A stretch of DNA of 64,000 nucleotides from positions 186,001 through 250,000 of the forward strand of contig NZ_CANMLT010000001.1 of assembly GCF_947498805.1 (NCBI RefSeq), read 5' to 3'. The DNA is from an uncultured Tenacibaculum sp. (GTDB lineage Bacteria; Bacteroidota; Bacteroidia; Flavobacteriales; Flavobacteriaceae). The notes beneath the pieces are model-generated. The model was given only the letters and a program-made list of their open reading frames with translations. It did not search any database and had not been told where the DNA came from. Made by a program: the position numbers and the translations under genes. This document shows, piece by piece, positions 42,387 to 51,732 of the stretch; positions within the stretch are counted from its first letter, which is position 1; each line of letters starts with the position of its first letter.

Positions 42387-45086
42387 CTAGAATAAAACCC
42401 TGTCTGGTGGTTTGTTTTTATCCCATTTTAAGTCGCTTAACACTCCCGATTTAACTCCAATAAAGAAATAGTAAGAAGAGTTAGTTCCAAAAGGAGTCCA
42501 GTTAAAGTTAAATCTCCAACTATCAAGATCTCTTGAAAAAGATAGACGTGTATAGGTAAATGAGTTTTGTTTAATGTCGTATCCTGAAGCAAAACCTACT
42601 TTCCATTTAGGAGAAAGTTCAACATCTCCACTAAACATTAAAGAGTTGTTTCCTATTCTTCCTCCGTCTAAACTGTTGTTCGTGTAGCTCATTGCATAAG
42701 CTAAATTAAGTGTCCAAGGAATTTTCGCTCTATATAGTTCAGCTTCTTTTGTCTTAGGTTGATTATTTTGTCTATCTCTTACGTTTGAACCAAATTCATT
42801 CGTAGTAGGTAAATTTTCACCAAAAACATCTGGAGTATCTTGGGCACCATTTCCGTTATTCGCGCTGTCTCCTTCATTTTGCTTTTCGAAATCTTTACTA
42901 GATAAAGAATAGTTAGCAGTCAACCCAAAATTCGTCATTCTTAGAAGCCCAGAATTAAATTTATTAATACGTTGTCCTTCATCATTTAATTGGTATGGGT
43001 CAAAAGTGGCATTCATGTTTAAGGCAAGTTTATCCTTAAATAATCGAGTTCCGGCATTGGCACTTATAGGACTCCAACGTAAACTATCTGCCGCAATGTT
43101 ATAACTGGTGCTAAAATTTAAATTGTTTAAAATGGTAATCTTTTTATCTTCTTCATCACTATCTGGATCTTTTGGTGCTACTTTGGCTTCTAAAACATTG
43201 TTTACAGAAATTCCAATAGAATTAGAAATACCGCTACTTGGTCCGCTAAAAGCTCCAATTCCTTCTCCAAAAGGTGAATAGGTAAGTAAATCTGTTGGGT
43301 CTATACTTTGCTGAACTTGTAAATTATAATTTTCGGCAAAATTAGGCCTATAACCATAAGAAATAGATGGTCTAATGGTGTGTCTAATAGCTTTTAAACG
43401 TCCTTTTTTAAATGTGAAATTTCCATAAACCTGTGTAGATAATGAAAGTCCAAAACTATATTCATGAAAACGGTTAAATCCACTAATAGTATCATTAACT
43501 ACTGCTCCTAAATTTCCTTGACTATTGGTCGCGGTAGGGTCAAATCGCTTATTTAACTTCTTAAATCCCCATGTTTCATTAAAGGTTGCATTTGGAGAAA
43601 GCGTAAAGTATTTAAAAGCTTTGATATTCGTATTTGCACTTACATTGTGTTTAATTCCAGATTTAGCCTCTTCGAACATTTTACTGGTAAAAAAATCATC
43701 ATCAGTAGTGTTGATTCTAAACTCACCTTGCATACTATAATTAAGACCAATCTTTTGTATTGGAGTTTTCTTAACTCCTCCTTTTCCAGCAAATGGATAA
43801 ATTCTATCCATATTCAATTGTAAAGAAGGTAAAGTCATGGTAATTTGTTGGGTGTTCGTGTTTTGAGAATGCGTTGCAGTAACATTCATATTAAACGGAG
43901 TACCAACGAATTTTTTATAATATGATATAGATGAACTTAACGTATTGTTTAAGAACTGAGAACTATTAAATTCATTTAAAGATTGACGATAATAACGACT
44001 ACTACCTAAATTAACAGAAGCAGAAAATCTTGAATGTGGGCTAGATTTACTATCCTGGCTATGACTCCAACGAATATTAAAGTTGGTAGATTTACTAAAA
44101 TCACTTAACCCTTGTATACTTTGTAAGAGGTTTTCAAAACGAATACTAAAGGTACCGCTAAATTTATAGCGCACATAATAATTTGAATCTCCACGTAATC
44201 CCCAACTTCCATTGGTGTATAAATCACCTAAAACGGTTAAGTCAAAATAGTCACTAAGAGCAAAGTAATATCCTCCATTTTGTAAGAAGAACCCTTGATT
44301 GTTACTTTCACCCCAAGAAGGAATGATAAAACCTGAAGTTCTTTTATCTGTTAAAGGAAAATATGCAAAAGGTAAATATACAGGAGTTGGTACATCTGCC
44401 AAAACCAAGTTGCTACCTCCTACAATAATCTTCTTTCCAGGAACTAATTTGGCTTTGTTAGTTGCAATATAATAATCAGGTATTTTCTTCTGCGAGGTCG
44501 TAAATTTTAATCTACGCATATAAATAGTAGAGTCATTAACCCTTTTGGTCTTTTCTCCATAGGTGATAATTCCTCCCTGTTCTGTTTTAACTCCATAAAC
44601 TAAAGCTTTTTTAGTTTTAAAGTTGAATATGATAGAATCTTGCTCAGATTTTTGTCCTCCTTGAATAAAAACTGGACGCTGTTGGTAACCAGTACTATCT
44701 TTTATTCCTTTTGCATACACCAAATTATTCTTATAATCCAAAATAATAATTCCGGCTTTTAGGTCAATATCGGTATATGTTACACGTGCCTTGTTGTATA
44801 AAGTTAGTGTTTTATTCTTAGCATCTTGGATAGTGTAGTCTTCTGCATCATGAGTAATAATACCATCGATAACCTCTTTAGGCTTTATAGTATCATTGGC
44901 GATAGAATCTTTTTGTATAAGGACATCCTTTTTCAAGCTAGGAATAGAATCTCGTTTTTGTGGTAGACGAGTATTGCTTTTAGCTTTGATAGGAATTACT
45001 TCCTTTTTACCAAGTTCTTGAGCATTACTTAATTGAATGCAAAAAAGATAGCAGAATAAAAGTATATAAGTTAGATTTGTTCGCAA
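42387..45086 (-). CDS. LptD-like outer membrane LPS-assembly protein
   Basis: An 899-residue protein with a signal peptide (FCYLFCIQLSNAQE) and start codon TTG at 45086; no ATG lies upstream in frame. A Lys/Asp-rich linker is followed by an OstA/LptA-like strand region (about residues 85-240: NKARVTYTDIDLKAGIIILD) and a long C-terminal beta-barrel of alternating aromatic strands. PTPVYLPFAYFPLTDKRTSGFIIPSWGES corresponds to the LptD signature. It should insert lipopolysaccharide in the outer leaflet. The Cys pairs of E. coli LptD are absent, as usual in Bacteroidetes. ridA follows downstream. Confidence 0.8.
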   Translation of the reverse strand: MRTNLTYILLFCYLFCIQLSNAQELGKKEVIPIKAKSNTRLPQKRDSIPSLKKDVLIQKDSIANDTIKPKEVIDGIITHDAEDYTIQDAKNKTLTLYNKARVTYTDIDLKAGIIILDYKNNLVYAKGIKDSTGYQQRPVFIQGGQKSEQDSIIFNFKTKKALVYGVKTEQGGIITYGEKTKRVNDSTIYMRRLKFTTSQKKIPDYYIATNKAKLVPGKKIIVGGSNLVLADVPTPVYLPFAYFPLTDKRTSGFIIPSWGESNNQGFFLQNGGYYFALSDYFDLTVLGDLYTNGSWGLRGDSNYYVRYKFSGTFSIRFENLLQSIQGLSDFSKSTNFNIRWSHSQDSKSSPHSRFSASVNLGSSRYYRQSLNEFNSSQFLNNTLSSSISYYKKFVGTPFNMNVTATHSQNTNTQQITMTLPSLQLNMDRIYPFAGKGGVKKTPIQKIGLNYSMQGEFRINTTDDDFFTSKMFEEAKSGIKHNVSANTNIKAFKYFTLSPNATFNETWGFKKLNKRFDPTATNSQGNLGAVVNDTISGFNRFHEYSFGLSLSTQVYGNFTFKKGRLKAIRHTIRPSISYGYRPNFAENYNLQVQQSIDPTDLLTYSPFGEGIGAFSGPSSGISNSIGISVNNVLEAKVAPKDPDSDEEDKKITILNNLNFSTSYNIAADSLRWSPISANAGTRLFKDKLALNMNATFDPYQLNDEGQRINKFNSGLLRMTNFGLTANYSLSSKDFEKQNEGDSANNGNGAQDTPDVFGENLPTTNEFGSNVRDRQNNQPKTKEAELYRAKIPWTLNLAYAMSYTNNSLDGGRIGNNSLMFSGDVELSPKWKVGFASGYDIKQNSFTYTRLSFSRDLDSWRFNFNWTPFGTNSSYYFFIGVKSGVLSDLKWDKNKPPDRVLF

Positions 45087-45106
45087 TACTATAAATACTA
45101 TTTTTG
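45076..45106 (+). promoter_or_regulatory. consensus promoter of the amidase gene
   Basis: TTTG (45076-45079), exactly 19 bases, TATTTTTG (45099-45106). The -33 box and part of the spacer lie inside the first codons of the divergent LptD-like gene. The leader would be about 68 bases. Confidence 0.65.
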
Positions 45107-45180
45107 TGTTATATTTAAGATTTGGCGTGTTATTTGAACTAGCCTGTTTTAGAAGTCCAAAAATAGTTAAATTTTTATTG

Positions 45181-46482
45181 ATGCAATTCTTAAATTTTTA
45201 TAAAAATAATTTTAAAAACTTAATTCTAATAACGAGTATTATTAGTACTTTATTTTGCAGTTTTTCAGAAGAATTACACGCGCAAAAAAAATATGTTGTA
45301 GTACTTGATGCTGGACATGGAGGTAAAGACCCAGGGAACTTGGGTAATGGGTATAGAGAGAAGAACATTGCCTTACGTGTAGCTTTAGATGTTGGAAAGG
45401 AATTATTAACAGCTAAAGATATTGAAGTCGTATATACTCGAAAAAAAGACGTTTTTGTTGAGTTACATAATAGAGCTAAAATAGCAAATAATAAAAATGC
45501 TGACTTATTTGTGTCTATACACTGTGATGCATTTAGAAGATCAGATCCTCATGGAGCAAGTACCTTTGTGCTTGGGTTAAGTGGAAATAAGGAAAATTTA
45601 GAGATAGCAAAAAAGGAAAATGCAGTAATCTTACTCGAGGATAATTATAAACAGAATTATGATTATGATCCGAACTCTCCAGAATCATTAATTGGATTAT
45701 CAGTACTTCAAGAGGAGAATTTGGATAATAGCTTAGGAATTGCAGGATTAATTCAGAATAACTTTGTGTCTTTAAGAAGATATAATCGTAAAGTAAAACA
45801 AGCGAACTTTTTAGTACTTCGAGAAACTGTTATGCCAAGTGTTTTAATAGAACTTGGTTTTCTTACAAATAAAGCTGAAGGACGCTTTTTAAATACGCGT
45901 CAAGGGCAAATAAAAATGGCAAAAGCCATTGCACAAGCTATTAAAAAATATGTAGATAGATTAAAGGTTAATACAGTGAACAGATCTGCACCAATAGCGG
46001 TAACAGTTGTAAAGGATAAAGAGAAGAAACCAAAACCAAAACCTAAGAAGCAAACTGTAAAAAAGCCTGCTAAAAAAGAGGTTGCAAAAGTAACACCTCC
46101 TAAGAAGAAGGAAACGAAGAAAGTTGTAGCTCAAAATAAAACACCTAAAACTACACCAAAGCAAAAACCAAAATCAAAGCCAATTGTAAGCAAAACTTCA
46201 GTAAAAAAATCTAGTACAGAAAAAGGAATTCTTTTTAGAGTGCAAATAGCTGCATCTAAAAAGAAACTAAGTACAAAAAGCTTTAACTTTAAAGGCTTGG
46301 AGAATGTAAAAATGAAAGTAATAGATGATTATTACAAATACTTTTATGGTGAAACTCCTAGTTTTAAGAAGATTAAAGAGATTTTAAAAGAAGTAAAACC
46401 AAAAGGATTCAAAGATGCTTGGATTGTAGCATTTAAAAATGGACAAAAGATTTCGCTAAAAGAAGCATTAAAAAGCCAGTAA
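45181..46482 (+). CDS. N-acetylmuramoyl-L-alanine amidase with SPOR-like C-terminus
   Basis: A 433-residue periplasmic amidase that cuts stem peptides from peptidoglycan, usually at the division site. A signal segment (LILITSIISTLFCSFSEELHAQ) is followed by Amidase_3: VVVLDAGHGGKDPGN with zinc His, EKNIAL with zinc Glu, LFVSIHCDA with zinc His, and VLIELGFLTN with the catalytic Glu. A long Lys/Pro/Thr linker (about residues 280-350) joins a C-terminal SPOR-like domain (ILFRVQIAASKKKL). I chose the ATG at 45181 because the longer frame starts at 45106, inside the -7 box. Confidence 0.9.
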   Translation: MQFLNFYKNNFKNLILITSIISTLFCSFSEELHAQKKYVVVLDAGHGGKDPGNLGNGYREKNIALRVALDVGKELLTAKDIEVVYTRKKDVFVELHNRAKIANNKNADLFVSIHCDAFRRSDPHGASTFVLGLSGNKENLEIAKKENAVILLEDNYKQNYDYDPNSPESLIGLSVLQEENLDNSLGIAGLIQNNFVSLRRYNRKVKQANFLVLRETVMPSVLIELGFLTNKAEGRFLNTRQGQIKMAKAIAQAIKKYVDRLKVNTVNRSAPIAVTVVKDKEKKPKPKPKKQTVKKPAKKEVAKVTPPKKKETKKVVAQNKTPKTTPKQKPKSKPIVSKTSVKKSSTEKGILFRVQIAASKKKLSTKSFNFKGLENVKMKVIDDYYKYFYGETPSFKKIKEILKEVKPKGFKDAWIVAFKNGQKISLKEALKSQ

Positions 46483-46547
46483 TTTAGATGAATTCTAAGA
46501 ATTTCTAACAAAATTATTAGTATTTTCGCTCGTAATAATTTTGTTCT

Positions 46548-47513
46548 ATGTCTAAAGAATTAAAAACTGGAATCGTATCTGTTGTCATTATAGCACTTTT
46601 TATATGGGGTTATAACTTTTTAAAAGGGCAAGATTTGTTTAGCCCAAATTCAAGACATTTTTTTGTAGAATATGACAACATCAATGGACTTAATGAAGCT
46701 AGCTTAGTAACTATTAATGGGTTAAAAGTTGGTAGAGTTGATGATATTACGTTTAATAGCAAACCAGAAAAAAAAGGAAGTTTATTAGTACGTATCTCTT
46801 TAGATAACGATTTTCAATTTTCTAAAAATAGTATCGCAAAAATATATTCAGCGAGTTTAATGGGAGGACAGAACTTGGCAATTGTACCAAGTTATGAAGG
46901 TCCTCAGGCTGTTTCTGGTGATTATTTAAAAGGAGAAATTGAATCGGATATGTTCTCTTCAGTAGGAGAAAAGTTAAATCCTTTGCAAGCGAAACTTGAA
47001 AATGTATTGGTAGGAGCTGACTCTTTATTAATAGGATTCAATCAAGTCTTAGATAAAAAATCAAGAAAGAGTTTAAATAGGAGTATTCTTGGTTTGGAAG
47101 GAACAATAACTGATGTTCGTAAAACTCTATCATCAGTAAATAAGTTATTGGCAGACAATAAGACAAACTTAGATTCGACCTTAATTAATGCTAAGGAAAT
47201 TACTAGTAATTTTTCAAAAGTTTCAAAAGATTTGGCGAAGGCCAATTTGGGAGAGACGGTTAAAAAGCTTGAAACTACACTTACCAACGTAAATACATTA
47301 TTAGCCGATATGAAGTCTGGTAAAGGAACATTAGGAAAATTAATGACGGACGATAAAATGTATACTAACTTAACCAATGCTTCAAAAGAAATGGAAGAGT
47401 TATTAAGAGAAATGAAATTGAATCCAAAGCGTTTTGTGCATTTTTCATTATTCGGAAAAAAGCCAAAACCATATAACGAGGAGAACAATAAGAAAAATAC
47501 AAGCAACAACTAA
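46548..47513 (+). CDS. MlaD/MCE family lipid-transport protein
   Basis: A 321-residue inner-membrane-anchored MCE protein. One N-terminal helix (about residues 6-24, VSVVIIALFIWGYNFL), the MCE domain at 38-115 (FVEYDNINGLNEASLVTINGLKVGRVDDI), then long helices rich in coiled-coil pattern (LESTLTNVNTLLADMKSG) and a basic tail. MCE proteins bind lipids as a hexameric ring working with an ABC ATPase and permease (Mla/Mce systems). Those partner genes are not in the window, so they must lie elsewhere. It follows the amidase by 65 bases. Confidence 0.88.
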   Translation: MSKELKTGIVSVVIIALFIWGYNFLKGQDLFSPNSRHFFVEYDNINGLNEASLVTINGLKVGRVDDITFNSKPEKKGSLLVRISLDNDFQFSKNSIAKIYSASLMGGQNLAIVPSYEGPQAVSGDYLKGEIESDMFSSVGEKLNPLQAKLENVLVGADSLLIGFNQVLDKKSRKSLNRSILGLEGTITDVRKTLSSVNKLLADNKTNLDSTLINAKEITSNFSKVSKDLAKANLGETVKKLETTLTNVNTLLADMKSGKGTLGKLMTDDKMYTNLTNASKEMEELLREMKLNPKRFVHFSLFGKKPKPYNEENNKKNTSNN

Positions 47514-47605
47514 TAAAACTAAAACAACTAAATATTAATTCATTAAAACCTATAAAGAAGAAGATTAGAATCAATTACAGTTAAACAATTTTACTTTTAA
47601 AAACA

Positions 47606-48922
47606 ATGGAGAAATACCTACCAAACATCTTTTTTGCAATTATTTTAATTGCGGGTATTGGATATTTTGTAATGAATGTCAAAAAGCTTATCCGAAATAT
47701 TAAATTAGGAAAAGATATCGACAGAAACGATCGAAAACCTGAACGTTGGAAGAATATGGCTAAAATAGCCTTAGGACAGTATAAAATGGTTCGTCGTCCT
47801 CTTTCAGGAATACTACATATTGTAGTATATGTTGGTTTTATTTTAATCAATATAGAAATGTTAGAAATAGTTATTGACGGACTTTTTGGAACACACCGTG
47901 TGTTTCAACCAGTACTAGGAAATACTATTTATGGGTTTTTAATTGGGAATTTTGAAGTATTAGCAGCGCTAGTTTTTGTAGCCGTAATCATCTTTTGGTT
48001 AAGAAGAAATATTCAAAGAGTGAAGCGTTTCTGGAATAAAGAAATGACAGGATGGCCAAAGAATGATGGAAACATCATTTTATACTTTGAAATGGTTTTA
48101 ATGAGTTTATTCCTAGTAATGAACGCAACAGATGTACCTTTTCAAGAAGCAGGAGCTGGAAATGTGGTTTCACAATTTATAGCACCATGGTTTAGTGAGT
48201 TTTCTCTTGAGGAGTTACACATTATAGAAAAAGCTGCTTGGTGGTTACACATCGTAGGAATTTTAATTTTCTTAAATTATCTATACTACTCTAAACACTT
48301 ACACATCCTATTAGCATTCCCAAATACGTTTTATGCTAAATTAGAACCAAAAGGGCAGTTGGATAACTTAGAAGCGGTTACTAAAGAAGTACAGATGATG
48401 ATGGATCCAGATGCAGATCCATATGCAATGCCTGAAGAAGGGGCGGAAGATGAAGAACCAGCAAAGTTTGGAGCTTCAGATGTAGCTGATTTAAATTGGG
48501 TACAGTTAATGAATGCATACACGTGTACTGAATGTGGACGTTGTACATCATCTTGTCCAGCGAACTTAACAGGAAAAGAATTATCACCTCGTGCGATTAT
48601 GATGAAAACTCGTGATCGATTGGAAGAGGTTGGAAATAATATAGATGCCAATGGAGGAGAGTTTAAACCAGACGGCAAGCAGTTATTAGACGATTATATT
48701 ACCAGAGAAGAATTATGGGCTTGTACAAGTTGTAATGCTTGTGTTCAAGAATGTCCAATTGGTATTGATCCGTTGTCTATAATTATGGATATGAGACGTT
48801 ATTTAGTAATGGAAGAATCAGCAGCTCCACAGGAGTTAAATATGATGATGACCAATATTGAAAATAACGGTGCACCATGGCAATATAGCCAAATGGATAG
48901 ATTAAACTGGAAAGATGAATAA
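47606..48922 (+). CDS. membrane Fe-S oxidoreductase, heterodisulfide-reductase/NarI-like with two 4Fe-4S sites
   Basis: A 438-residue protein with an N-terminal membrane part of about five helices (residues 5-240) resembling NarI/HdrE-type cytochrome b subunits, with conserved His in HIVVYVGF, EELHI and AWWLHIVG, and a C-terminal ferredoxin-like part. Two 4Fe-4S motifs are complete: CTECGRCTSSCP and CTSCNACVQECP. It should pass electrons between the quinone pool and a soluble partner. The partner is probably the CCG-domain protein encoded next, 140 bases downstream. Substrate unknown. Confidence 0.85.
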   Translation: MEKYLPNIFFAIILIAGIGYFVMNVKKLIRNIKLGKDIDRNDRKPERWKNMAKIALGQYKMVRRPLSGILHIVVYVGFILINIEMLEIVIDGLFGTHRVFQPVLGNTIYGFLIGNFEVLAALVFVAVIIFWLRRNIQRVKRFWNKEMTGWPKNDGNIILYFEMVLMSLFLVMNATDVPFQEAGAGNVVSQFIAPWFSEFSLEELHIIEKAAWWLHIVGILIFLNYLYYSKHLHILLAFPNTFYAKLEPKGQLDNLEAVTKEVQMMMDPDADPYAMPEEGAEDEEPAKFGASDVADLNWVQLMNAYTCTECGRCTSSCPANLTGKELSPRAIMMKTRDRLEEVGNNIDANGGEFKPDGKQLLDDYITREELWACTSCNACVQECPIGIDPLSIIMDMRRYLVMEESAAPQELNMMMTNIENNGAPWQYSQMDRLNWKDE

Positions 48923-49008
48923 TCTAATCTATTAACTAAATGTCGGTTCTAGTAATTTTTCTAAAGAAGAAAGATTATAAAAAGAACAAAAACTAATTAT
49001 TAATTCTC

Positions 49009-49043
49009 AATTATACATTACGAATCATTCGTAATCCATAATT
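49009..49043. repeat. 35-base inverted repeat between the Fe-S genes
   Basis: Perfect inner arms ATTACGAAT (49017-49025) and ATTCGTAAT (49027-49035) around one base, and outer arms AATTAT/ATAATT (49009-49014, 49038-49043) separated by two mismatched positions. It lies 20 bases before the downstream ATG. It may be an operator, an mRNA-processing hairpin or a short palindromic repeat element. Confidence 0.6.
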
Positions 49044-49062
49044 ATAAAATACAAACTTAATT

Positions 49063-49842
49063 ATGAACGTACCAACAATGGCAGATATGATGGCTCAAGG
49101 AAAGCAACCAGAAGTGTTGTTTTGGGTCGGAGCAGCAGGAAGTTATGATGATAGAGCAAAAAAAATCACCAAAGCTTTTGTAAAAATCTTACAACAGGCT
49201 AACGTAGATTTTGCAGTATTAGGTACCGAAGAAAGCTCAACGGGAGATGCTGCAAAGCGTGCTGGAAATGAATTTTTATTTCAAATGCAAGCAGTAACCA
49301 ATATTGAAGTTTTAAATGCATATGAGGTAAAAACAATTGTTACATGTGATCCACATTCATTTAATACATTAAAAAATGAATATCCTAGTTTAGGAGGAAA
49401 GTACACTGTTTACCATCATACACAATATATTAACAAGTTAATTACAGATGGTCGCTTAGAGGTAGGAGATGAAGTCTTAAAAAACAAAAGGTTAACCTAT
49501 CATGACCCATGCTACTTAGGAAGAGCAAATGATGTATACGAAACTCCACGTGATTTAATTCGCCGCTTAGGAGTGCGTATGACAGAAATGAAACGTCATA
49601 AGTCAACAGCTTTATGTTGTGGAGCAGGAGGAGCTCAAATGTTTAAGGAGCCAGAAAGAGGAGATATGGATATAAATATCTTACGTACGAAAGATGCTTT
49701 AGAAACCAATCCTCAAATAATAGCAACAGGATGTCCGTATTGTAATACTATGATGACAGATGGAGTAAAGTTCCATTTAAAAGAAGATCAAATTGTAGTA
49801 AAAGATATTGCTGAGTTAATTGCTGAAGCAAATAATCTATAA
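49063..49842 (+). CDS. CCG-domain (Fe-S)-binding protein, HdrB-like
   Basis: A 259-residue soluble protein with one full cysteine-rich (CCG) domain: Cys in YHDPCYLGRANDVYE, the double Cys in ALCCGAGGAQMF, and the CxxC in ATGCPYCNTMM. In heterodisulfide reductase, such a domain binds a non-cubane Fe-S cluster that cleaves disulfides. The N-terminal half looks like a second CCG domain that has lost its cysteines (only TCDPHS remains). It forms a module with the membrane Fe-S protein upstream; the pair recalls HdrD split in two, or GlpC/LutA-type proteins. Confidence 0.87.
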   Translation: MNVPTMADMMAQGKQPEVLFWVGAAGSYDDRAKKITKAFVKILQQANVDFAVLGTEESSTGDAAKRAGNEFLFQMQAVTNIEVLNAYEVKTIVTCDPHSFNTLKNEYPSLGGKYTVYHHTQYINKLITDGRLEVGDEVLKNKRLTYHDPCYLGRANDVYETPRDLIRRLGVRMTEMKRHKSTALCCGAGGAQMFKEPERGDMDINILRTKDALETNPQIIATGCPYCNTMMTDGVKFHLKEDQIVVKDIAELIAEANNL

Positions 49843-49869
49843 AAAATACTTTTATAAATAGAAGTAAAA

Positions 49870-49901
49870 GAAAAAGGAAGGCGTTGTCTTCCTTTTTTTT
49901 A
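49870..49901 (+). terminator. intrinsic terminator after the Fe-S module
   Basis: AAAAAGGAAG/CTTCCTTTTT stem with loop GCGTTGT and a T run, 28 bases past the stop. Confidence 0.75.
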
Positions 49902-49939
49902 TTTAATAATAGTACTTTTGAACAATTATTCTAAAATAA

Positions 49940-50887
49940 ATGAAAAACTTTATAAAAGCAGCTCGTTTACGAACATTACCACTTTCTTTATCTGGAATTA
50001 TTGTTGGAGCGTACTTAGGTTCAGTTGATAAATTCTTGCTTATTTATGAGGAATTCATAGACACAACTATTTGTGTAGTAAGGACACCTTTATATAGGTC
50101 TTCAATTTTTTGGTTGGCCATTTTAACTACCATAGGATTTCAAGTACTTTCTAATTTTGCCAATGATTATGGTGATGGAGTAAAAGGAACGGATGATAAT
50201 AGAGAAGGAGAAGCACGTATGGTCTCTTCAGGAGCAATTACTCCAAAGCAAATGAAAACGGCTATGACTGTTACTACTATTTTTACTTTAATTGTAGCAA
50301 TTTTGTTGATTTATGTTTCTTTTGGTAAGGATAATTTTGGATTATCATTATTGTTTTTTGGGTTAGGTATTGCGTCTATTGTGGCGGCAATCAAGTATAC
50401 AGTGGGTAAATCGGCCTATGGTTATAGCGGGTTTGGAGATATTTTTGTGTTTGTGTTTTTCGGTTTATTAGCAGTTGTCGGAACTTATTTCCTGTATACA
50501 AAAGAACTTAATTTTGTTATTTTTCTACCAGCATTTACTATTGGTTTGTTAAGTACCGCGGTATTAAACTTAAATAATATGCGTGATAGAGTAAATGATC
50601 AAAAATCAGGAAAGAATACTATCGTAGTAAAAATAGGAGCAGAGTTTGCTAAGTACTATCATTATTACTTAATATTTGCCTCTTTTTTATTCGCTTTATT
50701 GTATGTGGTAATTAATTACAGATCACCTTATCAGTTTTTATTTATCATAGCCTATTTACCTCTAATAAAACATCTTGTTTTTGTGTATAATAATAAGGAA
50801 GAGAGATTGTTAGATGGAGAATTGAAAAAAGTAGCATTAAGTACTTTTTTATTTTCAATTTTGTTTGGGTTAGGGCAAATTTTGTAA
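49940..50887 (+). CDS. menA: 1,4-dihydroxy-2-naphthoate polyprenyltransferase
   Basis: A 315-residue UbiA-superfamily enzyme that attaches the polyprenyl chain to dihydroxynaphthoate in menaquinone synthesis. About nine membrane helices; the first Asp-rich motif is NFANDYGDGVKGTDD and the second NLNNMRDRVNDQKSGKNT. An unusual stretch of about 20 residues (about 33-55, containing IYEEFIDTTICVVRTP) lies between helices 1 and 2, longer than I expect for MenA. A TACTTTTG -7 box is at 49913-49920. It heads a plus-strand series that includes menC and menE. Confidence 0.9.
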   Translation: MKNFIKAARLRTLPLSLSGIIVGAYLGSVDKFLLIYEEFIDTTICVVRTPLYRSSIFWLAILTTIGFQVLSNFANDYGDGVKGTDDNREGEARMVSSGAITPKQMKTAMTVTTIFTLIVAILLIYVSFGKDNFGLSLLFFGLGIASIVAAIKYTVGKSAYGYSGFGDIFVFVFFGLLAVVGTYFLYTKELNFVIFLPAFTIGLLSTAVLNLNNMRDRVNDQKSGKNTIVVKIGAEFAKYYHYYLIFASFLFALLYVVINYRSPYQFLFIIAYLPLIKHLVFVYNNKEERLLDGELKKVALSTFLFSILFGLGQIL

Positions 50888-50910
50888 CTTTCCGATAAAA
50901 TGATTCTCTT

Positions 50911-51732
50911 ATGAAAATACTAACCTACTTACTATTCTCATTTGTTTTTCTTTTAGGATGTGGAGGAGGTAACAGCAATACTACGTCTCCAGAATCTGTA
51001 GATTATGGTAATGCTGAAATACTTGAGGTAGAAGCAAGTGCTACCAAAGAATTTTCAAAACCAAGTAATCCTTCCGAAGCAATTCAAAGAAAACTAATTA
51101 AAAGAGGAGATATTTCTTTTGAAACGAACGATTTAAGTAAGACGAGAAACCATATAGAACAAACTTTACAAAAGTTTAATGGATATGTTTCTGAAGATAA
51201 TCAATACAAGTCGTTGAATAATATAACCAATAATTTAACGGTTCGAATTCCTTCTCAAAATTTTGATGCTTTCTTAAATGAACTTTCTACTGAGGTCGAT
51301 AAATTTGATCATAAAAATGTTTCAGTAAATGACGTTACTGAACAGTTCTTGGATATAGAAGCGAGATTGGGAGTAAAAAAAGCTTTGGAGCAACGCTACA
51401 ATCAACTTTTACAAAAAGCAAAATCAGTAAAAGAGATATTAGAAATAGAGAAAGAATTAGCAAGTGTACGTTCAGATATTGAATCAATGGAAGGGCGTTT
51501 ACAATATTTACAAAATCAAGTATCCTATTCAACATTAAGTATACGATACTATAAAGTGGAATTGACAAAATCATCTTCGAAAGGTTTTTGGAGAAGATTA
51601 GGAAATGCCTTTTTTAATGGTATAGATAATATTAAATGGTTTTTTATTGGACTGGTTAATATTTGGCCATTTATTTTATTGCTAGTGGGAGGGATTTATT
51701 TATTAAGAAAACGAATTAAACGAAAAAAATAA
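50911..51732 (+). CDS. DUF4349 lipoprotein
   Basis: A 273-residue lipoprotein (lipobox VFLLGCGGG). The DUF4349 domain starts at about residue 60 with RKLIKRGDISFETNDL, contains LTVRIPSQNFDAFL, and has a long coiled coil (LEQRYNQLLQKAKSVKEILEIEKELASVRSDIESMEGRLQ split by helix breaks). A C-terminal membrane helix (FIGLVNIWPFILLLVGGIYLL) and basic tail follow. Family function is unknown; the layout suggests a protein bridging two membranes or sensing the envelope. Its TAA overlaps the next ATG by one base (TAATG). Confidence 0.85.
   Translation: MKILTYLLFSFVFLLGCGGGNSNTTSPESVDYGNAEILEVEASATKEFSKPSNPSEAIQRKLIKRGDISFETNDLSKTRNHIEQTLQKFNGYVSEDNQYKSLNNITNNLTVRIPSQNFDAFLNELSTEVDKFDHKNVSVNDVTEQFLDIEARLGVKKALEQRYNQLLQKAKSVKEILEIEKELASVRSDIESMEGRLQYLQNQVSYSTLSIRYYKVELTKSSSKGFWRRLGNAFFNGIDNIKWFFIGLVNIWPFILLLVGGIYLLRKRIKRKK

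Noticed and set aside
45106..45180. Longer start for the amidase
   Set aside because: The codon at 45106 coincides with the last base of a consensus -7 box, so it would not be in the transcript.
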